Shown in pieces: positions 54,122-64,000 of a stretch of DNA of 64,000 nucleotides. The position numbers and the translations under genes are program-made. This stretch comes from Heligmosomoides polygyrus polygyrus (lineage: Eukaryota > Nematoda > Chromadorea > Rhabditida > Heligmosomidae). Every line of letters starts with the position of its first letter. Position 1 is the first letter of the stretch. Under the pieces are notes generated by a model. The model was given only the letters and a program-made list of their open reading frames with translations, was not told the origin of the DNA and ran no database searches. The DNA lies in assembly GCA_947396885.1 (NCBI GenBank), contig OX377202.1, positions 72,698,643 to 72,762,642 on the forward strand. Reading direction: 5' to 3'.

Positions 54122-54900
54122 AGCTAAGTTGGATGACAGTGCGAACCTTGGAGAAGAGTTGAAAGAGACCTATCCAGAAGTGTTTGAGGAAGTTTTAGGA
54201 CACTGCACAAAGGAGAAAGCTGAGCATCAGCTTGTTGATGGTGCGCGTCCAGTGTTCCGAAGTTGCAGACCAGTCGCGCACGCTGCTGTTGAAGCTGTTG
54301 ATAGGGAACTCGACAGGCTTGTGAAAGTATGTCTGATTACACCGGTGAGCCACAGTGAGTGTGTTGCACCTATAGTGTGTGTGAAGAAGCAGAACAGGAA
54401 GTTGAGAGTATGCGCAGGCTTCTCAACTGGTCTGAACAAAGCGCTGCACTCGTTTGACTGTTCTTTGCCGGTACCAGAGGATATATTCGCGCCTTGAATG
54501 GCGGGACAGTGTTTTCACACAACCACCTGTCAGATGCCTACTTGCAGGTTGAGTTGTCGGAAGATGCGAAAAAGAAGGTCGTGATAAACATGCACAGAGG
54601 ATTGTTTCAGTACAATCGGTTACCGTTTGGGATAAAGACTGCACCTGGAATTTTTCAGCAGATAATGAACAAGATGGTCTCTGGTTTGAGAGGTGTGACG
54701 TCATGCCTGGATGACATCTTAGTCTGTGGAAGAAGGAACACAAAGAAAACCTGCCAGCGGTGGTTGAGAGAATCGCTAGTACGGTTTTAAGGTTCAACTG
54801 GAGAAATGTGCATTCTCGAAGCCAGAGGTTCCGTACCTTGGTTTTATAGTAAACAAGTAAGATAGAAAACCTCATCCTGGGAAGATCCAAGAGATCAAGT
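54102..54900 (+). pseudogene. Gypsy reverse transcriptase
   Basis: The N-terminal part reads LVKVCLITPVSHSECVAPIV and LRVCAGFSTGLNKAL, with glycine where an aspartate is usual. After a frame change come HNHLSDAYLQVELSED, GLFQYNRLPFGIKTAPGIFQ and CLDDILVCG (54704 on). The first catalytic aspartate of the DLSDAY motif is histidine (54524-54526), while the LDD box is kept. A stop near 54488 and further frame changes after 54790 also break it. Confidence 0.85.
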
Positions 54901-54902
54901 GT

Positions 54903-55314
54903 ATGGCTGAGCCAAAGAATGCTACTCAGCTGAGAGCATTTCTAGGCATGGTGACATACTACTACTCATCGTTCATGCCAACGATCAAAGAACTTCGAGG
55001 ACCGCTAGATGCCTTGATGAAAAAAGATGTAAAGTGGGAACGGAAGTCCCAGAAAGCAAAGGCATTCGAAAAGTTGAAGGCAGCGTTGCATAGTGAGATG
55101 AATTTGGCTCACTATGACCCCAAGCAGAAGATAGTGGTTGCAGCTGATGCGTGCGAGTACGGTATCGGATGCTTATTTCGCATAGATACCCGGACGGTAC
55201 AGAAAAGCCAATAGCACATGCTTCGAGGTCGCAGTCAAGCGCAGAGAAGAACTACACCCAGATAGAGAAGGAAGCGCTGGGATTAGTGTTCGCAGTGAAG
55301 AAGTTACACAAGTA
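54903..55314 (+). pseudogene. Gypsy RT connection and RNase H, first part
   Basis: Reads ATQLRAFLGMVTYYYSSFMP, ELRGPLDALMKKDVKW and [16 protein letters not shown], where the aspartate of ADA is the RNase H catalytic residue. After a frame change it reads [20 protein letters not shown] and [14 protein letters not shown]. The frame is cut at 55314 by a transposon insertion and resumes at 56717. Confidence 0.85.
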
Positions 55315-56714
55315 CAGACCCCTCCTGTTATGACGCCTCCGGATAAAACGCAACTCTCGATTTAACGTAGATTTTCTCTGGCGCCGGCCAGCTTACATTT
55401 TCGGCAATACAAACCAACTCCGCTTAAGACGCGTCGAATACAACGCTACTCCCATTATAGCGCGGTTTTGGGAGGAACTCTACGTTTAGAATGACTCCCG
55501 TTGTAACGCGACCCTGCCTCAGTTCCGCTCCCTTCCAGAAAATGAAGAGGGCAAGATGCTGACCGCCTCTGCGATCACATCCCTTCTTCTGCCTTACTCG
55601 TATTGCGACCAGCAGCTGTGCGACAATGAATTAGATGCACATAGACGTTTTTCATGCGTGCGCGGCCCGCAAGTGTCCATAATCAGCACAGTATATCGAA
55701 CACAGTATAAGACGCCCGGTAGACGTTATAAGCTGCCCTAAATTGAGGAATTTTTTCTATCAGAAACGACATAGGTGTGTATTAAAGCCCAGATTATTCA
55801 AAAAATATCTTACACTTAGAGCAGCTGCCGCAGCGGTAATATGCTGTCGCATGATGGTTTGTTGCGATCAGGACTCTCGTGTCATGCAGGGCATGTACCT
55901 GCACGCTCCGTTTTCTGGACAGGATCACAGCAACAGCGCTGTTTGACCACATGCAACATCCCAAAATCGTGGAAGAGCTACAACGAGGACATGGTGGATG
56001 CGGCGCGCGACTTAACAGCGCTGATGATGTAATGGGTTTGATTTCGGCAAAAGATATTGTAACATCAGGTTACAGAGTTTTGTTGTTGACCAGATCTAAC
56101 CTTTTTCTGGTGCTCGTTATTCCTCACACATATCATTCTTATCCATGTAGCATAGAGTATCTCTGAGGACAACATTTAATTAATAGCCAAAGGATGTTCT
56201 TTGCCCTCACTCTCTTCATGGTCACACATTTCATAACTATAACGATGTTTAGCTATTGCGTCACCAGAGTTTTGATCGCAACAAAACATCCTGTAACAAC
56301 ATATAGCCTCTCTGCCAGCCGCTCCAGGCTTAAGCAAATTTGTTAGAACATTGTTACTAGTAAGGTCTTCAGCTTAACCGGCTCCATGCTGATATCAGCG
56401 ACCGGCCCATCCCGTATCACGGGTGGGTGCTGACAGGCCTCGAGGATATCGCGGATGTTACGTGCGGTCAAACAGCGCCGGTGGTGTAAGGCGAATATCG
56501 CTGCCCGGAAAGCAGAAGATGCGGGTTCGAGTCCCGCCTGGCGCAAGAGTTTTGATAGCAACAAAACATCCTGTAACAACATTTAGCTATTGCATTCTAA
56601 ATAATCCCAAATAAACCTACGCCTAAAAGAGTCTAACAAAGGTGAGCTTCAGTTAGACGCGACTCCCGTTATAACGCAAATTTTCTCCGGTCCCTTCAAA
56701 CGCAAAAGGGACTG
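55315..56714. mobile_element. TA-flanked DNA transposon (pogo/Tigger-like), non-autonomous
   Basis: The 1,400-bp insertion starts CAGACCCCTC and ends, inverted, CAGTCCCTTT, with TA on both sides (55313-55314 and 56715-56716). Removing it together with one TA rejoins the RNase H frame (HKY to MYGRKFLLLTDHKP). GATTTAACG and GTTATAACGC words near both ends resemble pogo/Tigger termini. No transposase is visible. It contains a tRNA-derived SINE. Confidence 0.75.
56364..56595 (+). mobile_element. tRNA-derived SINE, copy 2
   Basis: The head begins near TCAGCTTAACCGGCTCCATG, the tRNA-like body lies at 56475-56544 (GCGCCGG to TGGCGC) with B-box GGTTCGAGTCCC, and the tail has GTTTTGATAGCAACAAAACA. 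A tail-like sequence also precedes the element at 56270-56311, possibly an older copy. It matches copy 1 at 18255-18495 along its length. Confidence 0.78.
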
Positions 56715-56716
56715 TA

Positions 56717-57170
56717 TATGTATGGCAGGAAGTTTCTGTTGCTTACAGATCATAAACCGTCGTTGGCCATATTTGGTGACAAGAAGAGAGTTCCGGTGTA
56801 CTACGCTAATCGTCTCATGTCTCATGAGATGGGCTACAATGCTGCTTGGCTATGAGTTTGACATTGCGAATGTCAATACGACGAAGTTCGGAGAGGCAGA
56901 CGCTTGTCAAGGCTGATGCAAACACATCGAGTTGCTGATGAAGACGTGGTGACAGCAGCTGTTGAAGGAGATGTGAGTACAGTGTTGCAAGATTGCATCA
57001 GGAAGCTGACAGTAACTCATAAAGATGTTGAGTTGTGTTCGAAGCGAGATCCGTTGTTGAGAAAGATTATGGCATGTGTGAAAAGTGGAAGATGGCCAAA
57101 GGTGGATCCTAAGTTGGCAGGCACAACAGAAGAGAGACACTGTCCTTGGTTGGGAAGTGTCGCATGGCAG
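56717..57170 (+). pseudogene. Gypsy RNase H end and integrase N-terminal spacer
   Basis: Reads MYGRKFLLLTDHKP and then FGDKKRVPVYYANRLMSHEM. A frame change leads to VTAAVEGDVSTVLQDCIRKL and DPLLRKIMACVKSGRWPK, as in Gypsy polyproteins between RNase H and integrase. The zinc-binding HHCC motif is not seen. Confidence 0.75.
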
Positions 57171-57299
57171 TAGAGAGTGGTGATCCGTTGTGACAGGAGG
57201 AGCACTTTGTTGATACGGTTAAGTGAGGTATCAAAGAGCTTAAAGGGGAGGAGAGGCCAACGGAAAAGACGCCGAATGTGGTGTTTTCAGGCGTATAGG

Positions 57300-57700
57300 A
57301 CTACGTCAAACGCGTGCCTGAATGAGAGAACTCCGGTGGAAGGTGGAAGTGTTTCTGGGAAGTAAGCTAAGGACGCGCCTAAGCTTGCTGATTCCGATGG
57401 AAGAGGAATCAAAAGATCCGCTCGCGAGGGAAAGACGAGCTAAGATGAAGCGGCAGTTCGACAAGAGGCATGGTACGCTGTCTAATCGGATGCGCCGTTG
57501 CGCTAAAGGGTAAACTTGTCAAGAAGAAGGTGCTGCGCTGAAAACTTTGCTCGGTGTTCTTGAATTGGACAACGCAGGAGGATGGAACCTGCTTGTTCAA
57601 CGACCGCTGGTTCAACCAATCAACGACGCGCTGCTGACAGAGAACAACCACTACACGTTCTACGAGGACCAGAAGACCAGTCCGACGATATGTGGTAGAC
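57300..57700 (+). pseudogene. Gypsy integrase C-terminal remnant
   Basis: Reads RTPVEGGSVSGK, SLLIPMEEESKDPLARERRA and KMKRQFDKRHG, the segment after the integrase core in Gypsy elements. The catalytic D,D-35-E core between about 57170 and 57300 is missing. The remainder is frameshifted. Confidence 0.7.
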
Positions 57701-57801
57701 GACTTTTCTTAGTTTGATTGTTGACCGCTATAGTTTTCTCAAGTTTCAGTTGTAAACTAGGTTTTCGTCAAGTAGTAAAACATTGTAATTATTTTCCTAC
57801 T

Positions 57802-57809
57802 AGGAAAGG
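57802..57809 (+). promoter_or_regulatory. Polypurine tract of the Gypsy element
   Basis: AGGAAAGG directly precedes the right LTR, the position where plus-strand DNA synthesis would be primed. Confidence 0.75.
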
Positions 57810-58220
57810 TGTTATGGCTGGACGATCACACAGGTGATCTAGTGTAGCGCGCCCGTAGCCGGCTAGTAGGAAGCCGATGACCACCTACGTAAGCGCGGTG
57901 GTAACTCGCCAAGACAGGTCAAAGTAAGGACCGGCGGGAAACAGGAGCATATAAGGCCGATGCCGTGACCCCCTGGAGTTGTCGTCGTCGTCGTCGCAGG
58001 TCGTCGCCGAGCGTCACCGAGGTCGCCGAATCCGGAGTTCAAGCCGCCGCTAGCCTACTCCCGCCACCTCCAGCCGTCGTCTATCGCTGTCAACTATTCC
58101 ACTAATAAATCTGTATTCTTTGCTGCTTTTTCACACGCGGACGTGAGGCTCTCTGTTAAGAAAGAGAGCAGTAGAAGTGACCTCAGAGGTACAGTAAAGT
58201 GTATCCTCAGGGATACAACA
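57810..58220 (+). repeat. 3' LTR of the Gypsy element
   Basis: This 411-bp copy starts TGTTATGG and ends ATACAACA. It contains TATAAGG at 57950-57956, a candidate TATA box absent from the 5' copy, and a GTCGTCGTCGTCGTCGCAGG stretch near 57975 that is shared with it. Confidence 0.92.
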
Positions 58221-58382
58221 TCTTCAATGTGAAGACCACCGCCTCCTGATCGGAATCACCCATAATCTCTAGTTGAGGCGAAAATTTGAAGAATCCAGGG
58301 AGAGGAGCGTCCTTTTCTCAACTGTTTCCACAACCGAACCGACTAAAAAATGACCTCGGACTTCCACAAGGGATAGCGCGCG

Positions 58383-58590
58383 CCAATCGTCTCCTATCAG
58401 GTGCTCCGCACACTTCTTCGGCGTTGCCGCAGTCCTATCCTTCACCATAGGGCAAGGACGCAGAGACCGCCGGCAACGGAAGCAGACATCCCGCATCCTC
58501 ACAGTTTTGCGGCATTGCCGTACCCACGGCAACAATGTTTCAAATCATTGTTGCCGTCGGTGCGGCAATGCCGCAGGTAGAGACTGTCTA
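58383..58590. mobile_element. GC-rich foldback MITE, relative of 30349-30750
   Basis: CCATAGGGCAAGGACGCAGAG at 58444-58464 matches the core word of the 30.4-kb MITE. It has internal hairpins, such as TTGCCGTACCCACGGCAA and GGCAACAATG against CATTGTTGCC. Ends include GCTCCGCACACTTCTTCGG, which resembles the right end of the disrupted element at 62.5 kb. Confidence 0.6.
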
Positions 58591-59580
58591 CGCTCTAGCC
58601 GATCGCGCTAGGAAACTGAAATGAAAACACATGTGTTTGGATTGCATCACGATCCAATAGCTTTTGGTGGTTCACGTGGTAGACTGACCCTTCACATCTT
58701 TCTTTACTCATCGTTTATTGTGCCTAATAACGATACATCATGATGGCGAACACTTCTCAACACTCTCACTGTGGGTTTTAGTTTTAGTCGTATTGTCCCT
58801 CGTAGTGTAGGCCTGTCAGCCCAGTTATTCAGTGAATTAGGCTAGATCATGTTGACCCTGAGCCTCTTCGTTATGGTACGGGCCTCGGATCGGCCTCGGA
58901 CAGGAAAGACGGTCCGAGCTCTTATAGCTGCCGGTTGAGGCGCTTAGGCGCCTGAGTAAGAGGCGATGTGAGACGAGCGTCGAACGTCGAACCGGAGCGA
59001 GGGTCGAGCCGTGTGCGTGAACGGAAGCGAGGAACCGAGTTGAGCCGTATGTGTGGATACGAGTCCGAGTCCGAGACCGAGTCCCTGCCTGCCCCGAGGC
59101 AACTGCTTATATACAGTTTCCAGGGGGCGGGCAGTCTATCGATCGTGCCTCCGGGCCGGCATGCCCTCAAACGATTATCGATTGAAGTATCATACCTTCC
59201 GTATCACAGTAGTCATGACAACATGCGTCCTTTAAGTTAACTGATCGATAGGGTCAGAGTCAGCTGTTAATTTTCGACGATCCGGACGACGTCTGTAGTA
59301 GTACTTTGTTGTTCTTGTGCTGGTGTTAGCTAGTTCGCTTGTTTACAACCCTTCTGATAGGTTTGGTGTGATAGGTTTCTTATAGCGTAAGCTGTCGTTC
59401 CGTGAAGTGCCCAAAATCAATCCACAAGTATATCGCTCGAAGTTTTGCCGCGGGATTATTGTTTCGTAGTGATACTATTTCTTTGTTCTTCCATTTCAGG
59501 AAACCAGTGAGCCACATCATCTCAAGAACCTGCTACTACTCTACTGAAGAGAATGGATGAAATGGAGAGTTCCAGCTGAT
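58591..59580. other. Unassigned region
   Basis: No known gene. 58910-59120 is GC-rich with GAGTCCGAGTCCGAGACCGAG-like repeats and a GCTTATATAC word near 59107, which could be a solo LTR or promoter, but no second copy or boundaries were found. Confidence 0.4.
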
Positions 59581-59589
59581 TCCTTAATT

Positions 59590-59705
59590 CGGGCACGCGT
59601 CTCTCATCGGAGCGCGGTTTCCTTCGGAGCGAGTAGGTCCCCACTGGAGTGCGCTGCGACGGCGCCGTGCTGCAGCAACGTCGGAGGACGGCGCCGTCGC
59701 AGTGG
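59590..59705. mobile_element. GC-rich foldback element, left half (split by hAT)
   Basis: GACGGCGCCGTGC and GGACGGCGCCGTCGCAG form a palindromic core. The other half resumes at 62477 (GCCGCAACCTGAAGG). The hAT-like insertion separates them. Confidence 0.5.
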
Positions 59706-59713
59706 GTAGGAAC
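59706..59713. repeat. Left 8-bp target duplication (GTAGGAAC)
   Basis: GTAGGAAC precedes the element at 59714 and is repeated at 62469-62476. An 8-bp duplication is the hAT hallmark. Confidence 0.92.
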
Positions 59714-60195
59714 CAGGGATGGGCGTATTTTCTGTTTTCTGATTTCCGCTTTCTGATTTTCTGGCCATTTTGGGCAAATTTTTTCTGTTTCCTGTTTTCT
59801 GGGAAAATGGCCAAAAATGGCCAGAAAACAGAAAATAGAGTTGCGTACAAAACTTTATCACAGAAATCCAATAAAAAGAATCCAGAAAGTATCATAGAAT
59901 AGTGAGCTTCATTCCAAAATAGTGTTTCTAAAGCATCTTAATTGACAACCATATGCCGTTTTTGGATGTGCTCATGTAGTAATTGCGCCATATACTCATG
60001 AACTATGCCGCTTTGTTTGCTTGATTGATTGTGCAAGTGCTGCTAGCAAGGAGTTCCTTCATAGTATATTTTTTGACTTTCATAATTTGACTTCGTATTC
60101 TTTTCGAGATTAACAGTAGTTTGGACCATCTACGATCACTAATTTTTTTTTATTAAAACTATAAAACTTCGAATAGGCGTTGAATTATGTATTAA

Positions 60196-61650
60196 CTAAC
60201 CACTTGTCCTAGAGTTACTGTGGGTAGGTTTATTCTCCACCTCCGGTTTAAAAATTGAACATTGTTGACCGGTCATCCCCAATATCGCTTTCTGCAGAGC
60301 CTTTGTCGAATCTGCTTTTCTAACTCTGAAGATTGCTTGATCATCGAGTTGTTCAAGCGGGCACCAGCAGCGTCTCCATACGTCCATGCCGCGTGCCAGG
60401 GTGCTACAATGGATCCTTTTCGCTCGAGGGACACGAAGAGCGTCATGTTGTTTGTTTTGAAAAAGTCCGACCAACGCGTTGGTGGGCATCCTGGTGTTCG
60501 CTTGCCATCCCGCAGAATCCAGTCGGTGTCTGCGAAGCGCTTTACGTGGCCCACCTAATTTTCGACGAATTAGCCCATGCGATAGCGTCTCTGATCTTCG
60601 AACGTCGGCGAAGCTCGGAAGTCTCGAGCCTTCTCTCATTTGCGTGAGTCGTGTCACTTCGAGCATCGTGCTCTCGATCCCACGCTGCGCGATACTGATC
60701 GCAGGTTCATCCTGCTTTCGTCGATCCCTGGTCTCTGATGCGTATGTTAGGGCAGGAAGAACAGTGAAGTCGAAAAGGTGGGTACGGAGGCCGGACGTTC
60801 TTCGTCTTCTCCACGACTCTTTCGACATTCTTGACAGCTCCGCAAGCCGCTCGCTTCCTCCTGCCCAGCTCCGTCGCTAGTTAATTGGTCATGTTGACTT
60901 CGCGATCCAAATGCACGTATCTGGAGCATTCGAAGATGTTCGTTCCGTCGAGCGAGGATGAGGGGTCAGAAACTCGTCCGTTCGTCATGAACATCGTCTT
61001 CGTAAGATTCAGCTGCAGTCCAACGTTCCCACATACACGGTCGAAGCCAGCAAGCATCCTTTCCGCCTGTATAGCGCTCGGTGCTAGATGGTGTAGCTGC
61101 CGTCCGTCGACTTTCACTCCCATGTCTTCCCATTCTAGTTCGCGAATGACGTTCTCGAGTGTGGCGCTGAAGAGAACCGGGGATATGGTACCCTCTCATC
61201 GACCTCTCTGTTCACGTTGGCTACGACGTCGTTGTAGAGTGACGACACCTTTGTCGTGAATCCACTGCACAGCTCTCGAAGGACTCTGATGTACAGAGTA
61301 GGAACCCCCTTAGTGAGCAGGGCGTCGATGACCGCTCCAGTTTCGACGGAGTCGAATGCCTTCTTCAGGTCGATGAATGTAAGGCACAGCGGCAGCTTGT
61401 ACTCTCGCGATACTTCGATGAGCTTCGTAATGGTGTGTATGTGGTCGATCGTGCTGAAACCTCTCCGAAATCCTGTTTGTTCGCATGGCTGCTCTTCGTC
61501 CAGCGTTCCGCTAATCCCATTAAGGATGACTCGAGTGAACATCTTATAGACTACGTACAACAGGCAGATCGGGCGATAGATGCCGTGTCGTGCACGTCTA
61601 CCTTCTTGTACAGCAAGAAGCCACTGCTGGTCTTCCACTGAGATGTAATG
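60196..61650 (-). pseudogene. RTE-like LINE reverse transcriptase, catalytic box deleted
   Basis: Minus strand. From 61640: IYRPICLLYVVYKMFTRVIL, EQTGFRRGFSTIDHI and LTFIDLKKAFDSVETGAV, with the first catalytic aspartate kept. A frame change near 61190 leads to GVKVDGRQLHHLAPSAIQAE and GLQLNLTKTMFMTNGRV. The text jumps from HHL to PSAIQAE: the FADD/YADD block that normally lies between is absent. The C-terminal part (60196-60828) has PALTYASETRDRRKQDEPAI, LPSFADVRRSE and [10 protein letters not shown]. It is 5'-truncated, with the endonuclease missing. Confidence 0.85.
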
Positions 61651-61734
61651 TGATATGTAGATATGAGGAGAAATAATAACATGATGGAGAGGGTATATGC
61701 TTGCTCCTATTCTATAGTTTCTACACATTCAAGA

Positions 61735-62350
61735 ATGCACTTTCACCCAAAAACTGTTATGCTGGTGGCCCCTCTAGTTACAATCTGTAATATCACGCCA
61801 ATACACTGCATCCTTAGTCGACTAAGGAGTAACTAGGTGCTGTAAAGAGCATTGGTGAGTTTCTGAAACTTTCAGCTACGCGGAAACTAGGCCACTTACA
61901 AGGAAATGTATTTCCGAGGAACGAAACGAACTAGGAATAGAAATTCTGGCGGAGCCGGTAATACTCAACGAATCTCTGCACAGCTTTAGAGTATGTTGCG
62001 AGAGTCTGTCTACAAACTCAAGCAATTGAGTTGAAACATGCCAACAGTGATAACTGAGCCTTCATCGTGTTCGGTACTCTAAAAGGCCAGTTTCTTACTA
62101 GTGGGACCATTGTCTAATTGAGGCGTTAGCGGTTAAAAGGAGCTGATGTGTAATGTTGTATACTTCAAGGGTCGAGATTCCTGCGACCTATCAGACAAGA
62201 TTTACAACTTGCTGATTGCAGTACACTGGAGTGTACTATAAATTTTCATAAGCGCTTGCAAATTAAAACGCTGGTCTACGACTACATTTATAGTCATATA
62301 AAAGTATTTGATACTGGAGAAATGGATCTTTGGGAAGAATAGTAAGGAGG
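61735..62350. other. Interior of the hAT-like element, unassigned
   Basis: AT-rich sequence without coding motifs. No hAT transposase dimerisation or RNase H-like motif is visible. Confidence 0.5.
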
Positions 62351-62476
62351 TGTGATAATTTCGAAATTTTCTGTTTTCTGATTTTCTGGCGTTTTTGGCT
62401 TTTCTGTTTTCTGACGAAAGCGATTTTCTGTTTTCTGGGAAAATTTTCAAAATTTTCGCCCATCCCTGGTAGGAAC

Positions 62477-62560
62477 GCCGCAACCTGAAGGCTCCGCTCC
62501 ACTTTTGCCGGCTGCCGGTTGCGGCAGCACCGCAAAGGTGTGTGGAGCCATTTAGGTTTT
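62477..62560. mobile_element. GC-rich foldback element, right half
   Basis: Ends with GCGGCAGCACCGCAAAGGTG and TGTGGAGCC, similar in inverse to the end of the 58.4-kb MITE. Continuous with 59590-59705 before the hAT insertion. Confidence 0.5.
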
Positions 62561-62899
62561 TGGACAACGTCGTGCCAATTAACGAATCTGCAAACTGCTG
62601 CGCGCGCCACAAACCCGTTCAAATAGGGCGACCTGGACAGGGCGGGAAGTGGGAGGCAGGCGGGACCGCGTAGGGAACGCTAACTGGTATGACAACATAG
62701 TAGAGGCGAAGGTCCTCTCTTACGATAGAGGCACAAGCGCGAGGAAACTCAATAGGATACCTATCAGCACTATCGATTTTTGCATGCCTTTATGAATTTG
62801 ATGCAGGGGAGTGAAGATGGTCTGTGTTTGTTCTAGGCGCTAGAGTGGAGAGAAAGGTTGTGACGGAGGGGAAATGCGTGAGTAGGGTAATGGACGGTC

Positions 62900-63002
62900 T
62901 ACGGAGAAAATGCCCGAATCTCACGGCGCGCGTTGCGTGCGGAGAAAATGCCCGCGACCAGGGGAGAAAATGCCCGCGACTAGGAGAGAAAATTCCCGGG
63001 TT
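62900..63002 (+). repeat. Short tandem repeat, GGAGAAAATGCCCGCGAC, 22-bp spacing
   Basis: Units start near 62903, 62941, 62963 and 62985. The last three are 22 bp apart. Non-coding. Confidence 0.8.
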
Positions 63003-64000
63003 GACGAGAAGAATCTATAGCACATCATCATGTGGTGAATAGCAAAAGCGCCGTAATAAAGAAAACAACATTGAGCGGTAGTCACCACATAGGAAACTGA
63101 GAAACGTTTGAAACTGTGGAAAAAACCGTACATCAGGAGAGTCCTAACCGACGTATCGTTATTATTATTATACAATAGTCTATTTCCGTAACGTTTCATT
63201 CGCATCAAAACTAATAAGAAAATGATCGCAAAATTTTATGTTCGAATAACACTCTATATTTCGAGAAGGTGCCTTGAAGGATTTTTGACTAGGTGCTACG
63301 CCGTAGGATCTGGTCATTTTAATAACGTTTTTGATAAAACCTATGTTGCAACTGACCCTTCAGATATTTAAATTCTTTATTCAGATATGTGGAACTATCA
63401 GAAAAACAGCAACAAAGCGAATCAAAATAGAAGTCCTATACTGTGGAAAACTTTAATAAAAAAGAGCACAACAAGTATTTACGATATCAACGGTGTATCA
63501 TATGAAAATCATTTGAAAAGCAATGAATGCTGAAAGATTTATGCTTAAATCCTGTTTTAGTAAGGAAGGAAATGATTGGTCAAAAATGAAGACTTCATCA
63601 GAAAGACTCAATAAAACCTCAGCAAAACCTAAAAACCAATTTTTAATTAAATTCCCAAATAAGTTCTGCCATTTTTCATTTTCTACTTCTCGTGAGTTTG
63701 AAGTGCATGTACCTTACTGTTCACTCCATGTGGCGTTCATATGGCTCAAAAACAAACTCAAAAATTGAGGTGGTCTACAGCTCCGCAGCTCAATGCTTCG
63801 AAAAGTAATTCTAAGTTACCAGGTTCTGTTGATGTGCTTGTTTTCTAGTTTTACGTGCTAGAAATTGAGATCTGGGCGAAAACGCTTCTTTTGCTCCTTT
63901 CAGTGTTTCGAGTGTTCTTTTCTCATAAAACACCGTTGGTACCAGTTTAACCGTTGAGCATGCCTGTTACAACGAGAATCTTTCCTCTTATTCTCCAAAG
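63003..64000. other. AT-rich end of window, no recognised gene
   Basis: One 81-codon + frame at 63523-63768 has no known motif. Nothing else is seen. Confidence 0.5.

Larger units (their letters stand above)
52319..58220 (+). mobile_element. Ty3/Gypsy LTR retrotransposon, defective and interrupted
   Basis: This 5,902-bp element has LTRs at 52319-52685 and 57810-58220, both starting TGTTATGG and ending ATACAACA. TCTTC is duplicated at 52314-52318 and 58221-58225. The purine tract AGGAAAGG abuts the right LTR (57802-57809), and a candidate primer-binding site, TGGCGATC, follows the left LTR after one base. Internal order is gag, zinc knuckle, protease, RT, RNase H, integrase remnant, which is the Gypsy order. 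RT has a lost catalytic residue, RNase H is split by a DNA transposon, and the integrase core is missing. Confidence 0.9.
59714..62468. mobile_element. hAT-like non-autonomous DNA transposon
   Basis: The 2,755-bp element has perfect 12-bp ends CAGGGATGGGCG, typical of hAT, and an 8-bp duplication GTAGGAAC. Subterminal regions repeat TTTTCTGTTTTCTG many times on both sides (59725-59840 and 62355-62440). The interior has no transposase. It contains an RTE-like LINE fragment at 60196-61650. Confidence 0.9.

Noticed and set aside
56475..56544. Functional tRNA gene
   Set aside because: Same SINE family as above; 70 nt with an irregular middle, embedded in a transposon.
58910..59170. Solo LTR with TATA box
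   Set aside because: GC-rich with GCTTATATAC, but no second copy, TG/CA ends or duplication were found, so left unassigned.
1..64000. Bacterial or viral contamination
   Set aside because: Introns with AG/GT borders, LINEs, LTR elements, SINE and MITEs throughout; no operons or ribosome-binding sites.

Overview
The window reads as a strongylid (clade V) nematode genome, most likely hookworm-like. The grounds are one multi-exon host gene with short exons and large introns, a mariner transposase remnant of the type found in hookworms, several RTE-like LINEs, CR1-like LINEs, BEL/Pao and Gypsy LTR elements, and a 200-N scaffold gap. No prokaryotic gene organisation is present. Species was not tested, because no search could be run.

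The only convincing host gene is on the + strand between 14.42 and 40.47 kb. It is an L-type amino-acid transporter light chain (SLC7/LAT; the nematode AAT family). Ten exons were traced by hand. Splice phases join exactly at every junction except one (20822 to 21024), where a 22-nt candidate microexon at 20905-20926 would restore phase. Exons for the first transmembrane segments were not found. Two introns of 7-9 kb carry most of the transposon load.

0-14 kb: a 7.9-kb LTR retrotransposon (3017-10893, minus strand) is nearly complete structurally. It has 786-788 bp LTRs with TGTCGTG/CACGACA ends, a 5-bp target duplication ATATC and a primer-binding site matching the 3' end of tRNA-Gly. It carries two zinc-knuckle ORFs and no polymerase. 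It sits in a minisatellite-bearing repeat whose second tandem copy (about 11928-12890) preserves the corresponding region without the insertion.

14-42 kb: the transporter gene, with mariner, tRNA-derived SINE, RTE, CR1, an old BEL/Pao copy (about 24.1-31.7 kb), a piggyBac-like MITE and a near full-length RTE-like LINE (about 34.0-36.99 kb) in its introns.

42-46.9 kb: the scaffold gap, satellite-like repeats, a CR1 fragment, another minisatellite-bearing repeat copy, and an RTE remnant split by a 118-bp palindrome.

46.9-58.2 kb: two adjacent LTR elements. One (46871-52068) has gag and protease but no recognisable reverse transcriptase. The other is a Gypsy element (52319-58220, target duplication TCTTC) split inside RNase H by a 1.4-kb TA-flanked DNA transposon that itself carries a SINE.

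58-64 kb: GC-rich foldback elements, and a hAT-like element (59714-62468, 8-bp duplication GTAGGAAC) that contains a broken RTE LINE. Apart from the transporter, almost every coding signal here is a mobile-element gene, mostly with visible inactivating lesions.
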